DNA of 11,347 nucleotides from Campylobacterales bacterium (lineage in GTDB: Bacteria > Campylobacterota > Campylobacteria > Campylobacterales > QNZT01): positions 1 to 11,347 of the forward strand of contig JALWKJ010000199.1 in assembly GCA_027081495.1 (NCBI GenBank), read 5' to 3'. Shown here piece by piece: positions 5,958 to 11,347 of this stretch (position 1 is its first letter; each line of letters opens with the position of its first letter). The position numbers and the translations under genes are program-made. Below the pieces are notes generated by a model. The model had not been told where the DNA came from. It ran no database searches and saw only the letters and a program-made list of their open reading frames with translations.

Positions 5958-6881
5958 ATGAAAGAGATCGCCCTGCTCGGTGCTACGGCATCGGGAAAAT
6001 CCGCGCTTGCCGTAGAGTTAGCCCAAAAGCACGATGCGAATATCCTCTCTTTGGATTCTCTTTCCATATATAAAGAGGTTGACATAGTCTCCGCGAAACC
6101 CACTAAAAACCAACGAAAAAAAATCAAACATTTCGGTATCGATGTATTATATATAGATAGCTATTTTAGTGCGGCGACTTTTTTCGATCTTTACAAAGAG
6201 GCAAAGTCTCAATCCTTAAAAGATAAAAAAAATCTCATAATCGTCGGGGGTACCGGTTTTTATTTAAAATCGATGATGGCAGGCTTAAGCGCAAAGTTAT
6301 CCATATCCGATAAAACTAAAAAAGAGGTCGAGAAAACTTTAAAAAATCTTTCTCACGCTTACATATTTATAGAAAAAAACGATCCCGAATATGCCGCCAA
6401 AATCTCTTCAAACGATCGATACCGTATTCAAAAATGGTATGAGATATATCATGAAAAAAAGGTTGTCGCCACCGTATATTTTAAACAAAACCAAAGAGAA
6501 CCTATCATAAAAGATTTAACCGTCTTTGAAATAGAGATCGATCGTCGAACATTGACTGATAGAATAAAATTCAGAACTGAACAAATGATCAAAGAGGGAC
6601 TTATAGATGAAGTATTTTATCTTGAAAAAAAATATACTAGAATTCCAAATCCCATGAAAGCGATAGGGATAAAAGAGAGTCTCGATTATCTTGACGGGAA
6701 AATGAGTTTAACCTCTTTAAAAGAGCAAATCGAAATACACACTTTGCAACTCGCAAAGAGACAAAGCACCTTTAACGCTTCACAATTTCCTCAAAAAATT
6801 AAACTACTTAAAGATGACTTAATTAAAAATATAGACAATTATTTTAATGAATATATTAACATAGGTAAAATAAAATTATAA
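5958..6881 (+). CDS. miaA: tRNA dimethylallyltransferase
   Basis: Transfers a dimethylallyl group to N6 of A37 in tRNAs that read codons starting with U, improving anticodon pairing. The 307-aa length is normal. The N-terminal P-loop GATASGKS lies at 8-15, followed by LDSLSIYKEVDI and SAKPT (the substrate-contact loop), IVGGTGFYL (about 96-104), and near the C-terminus the tRNA-contact signature TLQLAKRQSTFNASQF. The ATG at 5958 is fixed because the P-loop begins at residue 8 and no usable start lies upstream. It lacks a Shine-Dalgarno and its TATAAT is 6 nt away, so the message is probably leaderless. Divergent from recQ. It appears to be transcribed alone or to read through into the OmpA gene. 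Confidence 0.96.
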   Translation: MKEIALLGATASGKSALAVELAQKHDANILSLDSLSIYKEVDIVSAKPTKNQRKKIKHFGIDVLYIDSYFSAATFFDLYKEAKSQSLKDKKNLIIVGGTGFYLKSMMAGLSAKLSISDKTKKEVEKTLKNLSHAYIFIEKNDPEYAAKISSNDRYRIQKWYEIYHEKKVVATVYFKQNQREPIIKDLTVFEIEIDRRTLTDRIKFRTEQMIKEGLIDEVFYLEKKYTRIPNPMKAIGIKESLDYLDGKMSLTSLKEQIEIHTLQLAKRQSTFNASQFPQKIKLLKDDLIKNIDNYFNEYINIGKIKL

Positions 6882-6882
6882 T
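6877..6882 (+). promoter_or_regulatory. Possible -10 box of the OmpA/lipoprotein operon
   Basis: A perfect TATAAT overlaps the miaA stop codon and would give a leader of about 74 nt before the OmpA start. Less perfect boxes occur closer (TAACAT at 6921-6926). The whole 80-bp gap is very A/T-rich, so the choice is uncertain. Confidence 0.35.
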
Positions 6883-6890
6883 TATCTTAA

Positions 6891-6912
6891 AAGTTAATGC
6901 TTTTTTTAACTT
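6891..6912. repeat. A/T-rich dyad in the OmpA leader
   Basis: AAGTTAA (6891-6897) and TTAACTT (6906-6912) surround an 8-nt T-rich loop. It could be a weak terminator for miaA or a leader hairpin or operator for the OmpA gene. The low G+C makes chance likely. Confidence 0.3.
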
Positions 6913-6962
6913 AAAAGCGATAACATGAGAGCATTTACAAATTATATATTAAAGGATTGCGG

Positions 6963-8159
6963 ATGAAAAGAGTTATTGTTAGTGCTTTACTAGCTACATC
7001 CTTACTCAGTGCGGCAGACTCCAGAGCCTATGAAATGGGGGTAAACGGAGGGGCGACTTCTATAAAAAACGACAATGGTATCAAGCTTAAAAATGCAACG
7101 GTCGGAATGACTTTTCAAATGAACAAATACAAAATCAAACCGAGATTTGACTTTGAATATGTCAGAATAACGGATAAAGAGAGGCTTTTTGACGGTCTAA
7201 AAGCTGAAGAGGTAAACTCTTTGATAAAAGGCTCCGTAAACGGCGTTTACGAATTTCCCAACACGACAAATTTCTTTCCGTATGCTCTCATCGGCGCAGG
7301 ATACGAATATGTAACGGACGACACGAAAGGATTTAAAAGCCATCCGTTTATACAAGGCGGCGCGGGTCTCGGATATAGATTTAGAGACAATAATTTTGTA
7401 GTAAGATTGGAAGCTAAAGTGCTTCAGATTTTAGGAGGCGAAACGATCAAAAGCAAATCCGAAGACAATGAGCTTATCACGGTTTTAGGCTTTGCTATAC
7501 CTTTTGGACATATCTCTCAACCAAAACCGGTGCTGATCGACAGCGACGGAGACGGGGTGATGGATCAATTTGACAAATGTCCGAACACTCCAAAAGGCGT
7601 AAGAGTTGACGGTTCCGGATGTCCATTGCCAAAACCTGAAAAAGTTGAAATTATAAAAGAGATCACATCTCTTGAAGGAAACGAATGTCCGGTCAAGATA
7701 GACGCACCCGATCGCGACAGAGACGGAGTGGAAGACAGCATTGATCAATGCCCCAATACTCCTTGCGATTTCAGCGTTGACAGTAAAGGATGCCCTGTTA
7801 AAGCGAACCTTATGATCCACTTTGCAACCGATAAAGCGAATATCACCGACTACTCCAGACCGCTAGTGAAAAAATTTGCCGAATTTTTAATCAAAAACAA
7901 AGGAAGCCTTGTACACATCATCGGTCATACCGACTGGAGAGGAAGCGATCAATACAACATGGCGCTCTCAAAAAGAAGAGCCAAAGCCGTAAGAGACGCG
8001 CTGATAGAGTATGGCGTAAGCGCTTCAAGACTTTCAACGGAAGGAAAAGGCGAAAGAGAACCGATCGCTTCCAACAAAACGGCGGAGGGTATGGCGCTTA
8101 ACAGAAGAACCGAAGTCAGACTCACCTATCCACAATATATCGACGCAGGAGAAAAATAA
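6963..8159 (+). CDS. OmpA-family outer-membrane protein (CadF-type) with TSP3 repeats
   Basis: A 398-aa protein. It has a Sec signal peptide (1-18, cleaved near SAA), an N-terminal beta-barrel of about residues 20-182 with alternating aromatic/Gly strands ending FGFAIPFG-like, two acidic thrombospondin type-3-like repeats (193-221 and 250-278) carrying six cysteines with the intervening linker, and a C-terminal OmpA peptidoglycan-binding domain (about 282-390). In that domain GHTDWRGSDQYN and SKRRA place D324 and R339 at the positions that bind diaminopimelate in E. coli OmpA. This architecture links the outer membrane to peptidoglycan, and Campylobacter CadF is the best-known relative. I chose the ATG at 6963, 6 nt after AAAGGA, over a TTG two codons earlier that abuts the Shine-Dalgarno. 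The stop overlaps the next start (TAATG). Confidence 0.9.
   Translation: MKRVIVSALLATSLLSAADSRAYEMGVNGGATSIKNDNGIKLKNATVGMTFQMNKYKIKPRFDFEYVRITDKERLFDGLKAEEVNSLIKGSVNGVYEFPNTTNFFPYALIGAGYEYVTDDTKGFKSHPFIQGGAGLGYRFRDNNFVVRLEAKVLQILGGETIKSKSEDNELITVLGFAIPFGHISQPKPVLIDSDGDGVMDQFDKCPNTPKGVRVDGSGCPLPKPEKVEIIKEITSLEGNECPVKIDAPDRDRDGVEDSIDQCPNTPCDFSVDSKGCPVKANLMIHFATDKANITDYSRPLVKKFAEFLIKNKGSLVHIIGHTDWRGSDQYNMALSKRRAKAVRDALIEYGVSASRLSTEGKGEREPIASNKTAEGMALNRRTEVRLTYPQYIDAGEK
7539..7796 (+). repeat. Two thrombospondin type-3-like repeats in the OmpA protein
   Basis: Residues 193-221 (DSDGDGVMDQFDKCPNTP...) and 250-278 (DRDRDGVEDSIDQCPNTP...) share D-x-D-x-D-G-V-x-D-x-x-D-x-C-P-N-T-P, spaced by a 28-residue linker. 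Such repeats usually bind Ca2+ through the aspartates and are stabilised by disulfides. Confidence 0.85.
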
Positions 8160-9499
8160 TGAAAAATCTATTAACAAAAAGCTTACTATCGTCGCTGGTA
8201 TGCGCATATATAGTCTCTTTTTCAGGATGTATTGACGACAGAGCGATATTTGCCGATGCCAATAAAACTATCCCCGATTCAAACACAACCGGAAATCTTA
8301 ATCCTGACGGTGATGAAGACGGTGACGGACTTACAAACGGTCAAGAGGTAGATATAGGAACAGATCCTAGAAAACCTGACACCGACGGCGACGGCTTGGA
8401 TGACGGGCTGGAAGTGAAGATAATCGGAACCGACCCTAAATCAAACGATTCCGATAGCGACGGAGTAACCGACGGCATAGAAGTAATAGGAACATATACG
8501 GACGAGACGCTCTCCGATGCGGGAGATGTCTTAACGGCGGGACATAAAGCTTATACTATAGAAAACAATACTTTACAGGTTTCAGCTCCCATATCGATAA
8601 AAGATTTTGAAGGAAAAACCGCCGCAAACACTCATCATAACAACTTTACCGATCAAGGTGATAAAATAGACGCTCTTGATCCTATGAACGACAGCGACTG
8701 GGATACGAAACAAAATAAAACCGAAACGCAAGACGACAAGACAAATCCTCTCAATAAAAACGATAGAGGACTTTGGATATATGAAACGCCCGTTGGAATA
8801 ATCATGGAAAAACACAATTTCATCTATGTTCCGGCTATCGACGGCAATGGCGGCTTTTGGATGAGCAAATACGAAGCGACTCAAGGCGACATGACTTTGG
8901 ACGGAAATATCAATTTTCCGACAATTTTAAGAAAATATTTTAAAATGATCACAGGTGAAATTCCAACAGGTTTAAGCGCGGATAAATCCGGTACCCCCTT
9001 ATCTACGGTTGAATTTAAAATCAGTCCATATGATTCAAAAGTCGGCATATACGGATTTGAAGCGGCATATATGCTTGACAATTCCCAGATAGAAGGAGGA
9101 CTTCATATAGGGCTTCCAAGCCTCGCGCAATACACGCAAGTCATAAAACTTTTAAGCCATAACGAAGTAGAAAACTCCATATTATACTACGATCCAAAAG
9201 TCGAAGAGGGATACAAAAGAGAGATATACGCCCTTCAAAGCGGAGTCAAAGAGTTTACGAACACTCTTATAAAACTACCGTTTCCTCATACATTTTGGGA
9301 GGGTATGCAGATCACGAAAAATCCGGAAAATCTAACTTATGTAGGCTCTAATTTAAATGGCAATATCGGAATGACTTCGGATACGGCGCTAGCCATCATC
9401 GGAACAGGTTTTATCGATTTGCGATACAGCATCTCTTATGCCGATAACGGCACGCAAACGGCTATAGGTTTTAGAGGAGCGAGCGACTACATCAAATAA
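8159..9499 (+). CDS. Lipoprotein with Ca2+-binding TSP3-like repeats and a cysteine-less SUMF1/FGE-like domain
   Basis: A 446-aa protein. It has a signal peptide with lipobox FSGC (lipidated Cys24), a short Asn/Thr-rich linker, three acidic repeats of the D-x-D-G-D-G-L-x-D-G-x-E type (50-112), a fourth degenerate repeat (about 168-203), and a C-terminal domain from about 215. The last domain carries signs of the SUMF1/formylglycine-generating-enzyme fold: FIYVPAIDGNGGFWMSKYEA at its start, GLHIGLPSLAQY in the middle where SUMF1 has 'R-L-P-T-E-A-E-W', and AIGFRGASDY at the end. The region after Cys24 contains no cysteine, so the two catalytic cysteines of true FGE are absent and an enzymatic role is unlikely. 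The ATG overlaps the OmpA stop by one base, so the two are coupled. Outer-membrane anchoring is inferred. Function is unknown; a Ca2+-dependent surface or binding role is a guess. Confidence 0.75.
   Translation: MKNLLTKSLLSSLVCAYIVSFSGCIDDRAIFADANKTIPDSNTTGNLNPDGDEDGDGLTNGQEVDIGTDPRKPDTDGDGLDDGLEVKIIGTDPKSNDSDSDGVTDGIEVIGTYTDETLSDAGDVLTAGHKAYTIENNTLQVSAPISIKDFEGKTAANTHHNNFTDQGDKIDALDPMNDSDWDTKQNKTETQDDKTNPLNKNDRGLWIYETPVGIIMEKHNFIYVPAIDGNGGFWMSKYEATQGDMTLDGNINFPTILRKYFKMITGEIPTGLSADKSGTPLSTVEFKISPYDSKVGIYGFEAAYMLDNSQIEGGLHIGLPSLAQYTQVIKLLSHNEVENSILYYDPKVEEGYKREIYALQSGVKEFTNTLIKLPFPHTFWEGMQITKNPENLTYVGSNLNGNIGMTSDTALAIIGTGFIDLRYSISYADNGTQTAIGFRGASDYIK
8306..8494 (+). repeat. Three tandem acidic calcium-binding repeats in the lipoprotein
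   Basis: Residues 50-69, 70-92 and 93-112 repeat the pattern D-x-D-x-D-G-L/V-x-D-G-x-E-V-x-x-x-G-T-D-P. A fourth, decayed copy lies at about 168-203 (DPMNDSDWDTKQNKTE), separated by an insert of about 55 residues. The pattern matches the TSP3/dockerin-like Ca2+-binding loops. Confidence 0.8.
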
Positions 9500-9515
9500 C
9501 CGTTAACTTTCATAT

Positions 9516-9549
9516 GTTAAAATTTGGGCATTAAAACCCAAATTTTAAC
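9516..9549. terminator. Perfect 13-bp inverted repeat between the lipoprotein gene and trxC
   Basis: GTTAAAATTTGGG (9516-9528) and CCCAAATTTTAAC (9537-9549) are perfectly complementary around an 8-nt loop. It is well placed to end the OmpA/lipoprotein transcript, but an A tract, not a T tract, follows on the plus strand. Its 3' arm ends 4 nt before the trxC Shine-Dalgarno (AAGGAG, 9554-9559), and its 5' arm contains a TAAAAT box (9518-9523) that could be the trxC -10. A terminator, a translational hairpin or an operator over the promoter are all possible. Confidence 0.55.
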
Positions 9550-9564
9550 AAAAAAGGAGACTTC

Positions 9565-9993
9565 ATGATCAATGTCGTCTGTCCGCACTGCTTACACATT
9601 AATCGCGTTCCAATCAAAGATACTTATAAAAAAGCTCTCTGCGGTCACTGCAAAGGCGATCTGCTGGATACTACGCCCAAAGATGTCGATAACTCCGCCT
9701 TTTTTAGACATATACAGTCAAACGATATCCCGGTAGTTGTTGATTTCTGGGCGCAGTGGTGCGGTCCGTGTCGCATGATGGCGCCGGCTTTCAAAGCCGC
9801 TGCCGCAAGGTTTGCTTTAAAAGCCAGGTTTATAAAGGTAAATACGGAAGAAAATCAATCCGCGGCGGCACAATTTGCTATAAGAGGTATTCCCACTATT
9901 ATCGTATTTAAAGGCGCTCAAGAAGTAGAGAGGGTAAGCGGCGCATTGCCCGAAGAACAGATCATACGATTAGTCGATTCGCACATCGGATAA
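9565..9993 (+). CDS. trxC: Thioredoxin 2 with N-terminal zinc ribbon
   Basis: A cytoplasmic disulfide reductase of the thioredoxin-2 type, 142 aa. The N-terminal zinc ribbon is CPHC (6-9) and CGHC (26-29). It is followed by a complete thioredoxin domain with the redox motif WCGPC (C66/C69) and the cis-proline segment RGIPT (P110). In E. coli TrxC the zinc is released on oxidation, and the gene belongs to the oxidative-stress response; whether this holds here is not visible. The AAGGAG Shine-Dalgarno is 5 nt before the ATG. It converges with the Cache gene, with only 4 bp between the two stops and no terminator in that gap. Confidence 0.95.
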   Translation: MINVVCPHCLHINRVPIKDTYKKALCGHCKGDLLDTTPKDVDNSAFFRHIQSNDIPVVVDFWAQWCGPCRMMAPAFKAAAARFALKARFIKVNTEENQSAAAQFAIRGIPTIIVFKGAQEVERVSGALPEEQIIRLVDSHIG

Positions 9994-9997
9994 AAGA

Positions 9998-10909
9998 TCA
10001 ATCCTCTTCTCTTCTTTCTCTTGATTCGGTAGATTTGAGATAAAAAGCAAGTCCAGCCAACAAAACGGCCACGCCGCAGATAAGTAGTACCGCATATTTT
10101 ATCTGCTCGGGGCTCATAAGAGCAAATTTAAATACCAGCATCAAAGCCTCTATAGATAAAGCAATAACGATAGAACCGAGAAATCGGATCATCGTTCTGT
10201 GGATATCTTTGTTTTTTCCTATATGATGCCCCAATACTTCCTCTTCAAAAATCGTTTTAACCAAATCGAATATCGCTAGCGCGAGAGTTATGAGAATGGT
10301 GGCTTCAAACATCTCTTTGATCTCAAGCTTTTCGATAGAAGTTCCGTGTATAAAAACACTCTGCAAACCATGAAAGAAAAGTAAAAAGGCTATAAACAAA
10401 AGCGCACCCGAAAAGAAAAAATACGAAGTTTTACTTACATAGTGAAAAACGGACTCAAGAGATGTATTTTGCGCGATTTTCAAAACATCCTTTAAGGCGA
10501 TGTCGATACAGACGATATATCTTAATTTTTTATTCGAATCATATACGGGATAAGCCGCGGTAACGGTCAAATCGTTTGTCAAAAGAGATGGATACGGATT
10601 TGTAAGAATACACTTCTTTTCCCTCGCAACACGGTAATAATAGGCTCTGCTGCTTCTATTGACATCTTTTCCTATACGATAATTCGGATTATTGGAGAGG
10701 TTGTTGATGATCTGTACGCCATGAGAATCCAGTACATAAATCGACTGATAACGAGGCAGCTCTTTTTGGATATTTTTTAGTCCTCGTTTTATTACATCTA
10801 GTGATTGATTGGGCAGATAGTTTGGAATCGTACGATTTAAGATATAGCAAAAATAGGCTCTCGCCTTTGCTCTTATCTCCGAAAATTGCTTTATCTCCTT
10901 TGGAACCAT
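9998..10909 (-). CDS. Cache (PDC) sensor-domain membrane protein with PsiE-like C-terminal membrane region
   Basis: A 303-aa protein. Residues about 1-145 form a soluble domain with PDC/Cache features: SIYVLDSHGVQI (57-67), GKDVNRSSRAYYYRVA (80-95), then LTVTAAYPVYDSNKKLRYIV and CIDIAL, the pattern of strands around a small-molecule pocket. Four hydrophobic segments follow, at about 163-182, 202-220, 242-263 and 271-291. The last three, with charged loops, resemble the PsiE-like phosphate-starvation family, although this is tentative. The tail is charged (RERREED). No histidine kinase, methyl-accepting or GGDEF module is attached, and there is no N-terminal membrane segment before the Cache domain. 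AAGGAG precedes the ATG by 5 nt and overlaps the mqnA stop codon (TAAAGGAG), so it is very likely co-transcribed with mqnA. Ligand and output are unknown. Confidence 0.75.
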   Translation of the reverse strand: MVPKEIKQFSEIRAKARAYFCYILNRTIPNYLPNQSLDVIKRGLKNIQKELPRYQSIYVLDSHGVQIINNLSNNPNYRIGKDVNRSSRAYYYRVAREKKCILTNPYPSLLTNDLTVTAAYPVYDSNKKLRYIVCIDIALKDVLKIAQNTSLESVFHYVSKTSYFFFSGALLFIAFLLFFHGLQSVFIHGTSIEKLEIKEMFEATILITLALAIFDLVKTIFEEEVLGHHIGKNKDIHRTMIRFLGSIVIALSIEALMLVFKFALMSPEQIKYAVLLICGVAVLLAGLAFYLKSTESRERREED

Positions 10910-10919
10910 CTTTTCTCCT

Positions 10920-11347
10920 TTATATGCTCTTTAAAAACTTCGCAAGACTCTTTTTGGATCTATGATCCATATTATAACCTACCAGTTTTAGATATGATTT
11001 TATATCGCAAAGCGCAATATCCCCTCTTTTAGCGTAACTCTTTAGTACATAGTGAGGAATTTTAACATTCGTACGCAAAAATTCTCTTACCAGTTTTTTA
11101 TAAAAACGAGTATTTTTATTAACGCAAAATCTCGCAAACACAAACGGCAATCCATTTTTTTCATACCAAAGCGAAGCGAGGTCTATATAATGTTTTGGAT
11201 TTTGAAGATAAAGTTTTAACGCCTTATCTCCTATGATTACCTCTCCCTCAACTTTTAAAACTTTTGCCAACGCGTTTGAAGTCGCCGATTCGCAGTCGCG
11301 TCGAAAATCACCCTCTTTAACAAGAACGCTTTTTATCTCTTTATGAG
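10920..11347 (-). CDS. mqnA: Chorismate dehydratase MqnA, C-terminal part (partial)
   Basis: Converts chorismate to 3-enolpyruvylbenzoate, the first step of the futalosine route to menaquinone, the respiratory quinone of Campylobacterota. The window holds the last 141 residues. The frame is open to the right edge: a TTG at 11270 is internal, since the codons before it encode family sequence (EGDFRRDCESATSNALAKVL). Recognisable MqnA features are S-A-T-S-N-A-L-A-K-V-L followed by GEVIIGDKAL, then YIDLASLWYEKNGLPFVFAR, the 'I-D-L-x-x-x-W-x-x-x-T-G-L-P-F-V-F-A' block of this periplasmic-binding-protein-like fold. It precedes the Cache membrane gene by 10 nt. The true start lies beyond 11347. Confidence 0.9.
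   Translation of the reverse strand, partial: HKEIKSVLVKEGDFRRDCESATSNALAKVLKVEGEVIIGDKALKLYLQNPKHYIDLASLWYEKNGLPFVFARFCVNKNTRFYKKLVREFLRTNVKIPHYVLKSYAKRGDIALCDIKSYLKLVGYNMDHRSKKSLAKFLKSI

Noticed and set aside
6957..6962. TTG start two codons before the OmpA ATG
   Set aside because: It directly abuts the AAAGGA site (no spacer), whereas the ATG at 6963 has a 6-nt spacer and opens a normal signal peptide.
8159..9499. Lipoprotein as an active formylglycine-generating enzyme
   Set aside because: No cysteine occurs after the lipidated Cys24, so the catalytic pair is missing.
11268..11270. TTG at 11270 as the start of mqnA
   Set aside because: The frame continues upstream with MqnA family sequence to the window edge, so the gene is partial, not a 116-aa protein.
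1..11347. CRISPR array or insertion sequence
   Set aside because: No regularly spaced direct repeats and no transposase-like frame were seen on either strand.

Overview
The window looks like a chromosomal segment of a Campylobacterota (epsilonproteobacterial) genome, possibly from a Sulfurimonas/Sulfurovum/Sulfuricurvum-like lineage. The evidence is a dimeric all-alpha dUTPase closely resembling the Campylobacter form as I recall it, the compact ribH-nusB-pyrF run, MqnA of the futalosine menaquinone pathway, an OmpA/CadF-type porin-like protein, and A+T-rich promoters with a clear -10 but no consistent -35. The genus is inference. Most of the window is ordinary housekeeping DNA. I see no CRISPR array, insertion sequence, phage module or defence island.

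Layout. 1-1170 (minus strand): a 77-aa protein of unknown function, dUTPase (dut) and the start of an EI24/CysZ-like membrane protein form an operon joined by two ATGA overlaps. 1239-2828 (plus): a divergent promoter drives ribH, nusB and pyrF. 2841-2952 (plus): tRNA-Ser(GCU) with its own -10 box. 2976-3386 (minus): the C-terminal part of a Fic-family AMPylase gene, cut off at the start of its catalytic HPFxDGNGR motif, directly downstream of the tRNA. 3511-4034 (plus): a secreted Spy/CpxP-like protein, ending at a strong bidirectional terminator shared with recQ. 4053-5831 (minus): recQ. 5958-6881 (plus): miaA, divergent from recQ. 6963-9499 (plus): an OmpA-family outer-membrane protein overlapping by one base a lipoprotein that carries calcium-binding repeats and a cysteine-less SUMF1-like domain. 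9565-9993 (plus): trxC. 9998-11347 (minus): a Cache-domain membrane protein downstream of mqnA, which runs off the window.

How the genes fit together. ribH, nusB and pyrF share expression rather than a pathway (riboflavin, rRNA antitermination, pyrimidines). dut complements pyrF in pyrimidine and dUTP control but is divergently transcribed. The OmpA protein and the lipoprotein both carry acidic thrombospondin-type-3-like repeats and are translationally coupled, so they may act together at the outer membrane (inference).

The items most worth a second look are: recQ and miaA both having a -10 box exactly 6 nt before an ATG with no Shine-Dalgarno, which suggests a divergent pair of leaderless mRNAs; the lipoprotein fusing Ca2+ repeats to a catalytically dead SUMF1-like fold; the Fic remnant beside tRNA-Ser; and the Cache protein whose predicted topology puts its sensor domain inside the cell. 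I did not find convincing evidence of a wholly new multi-gene system.
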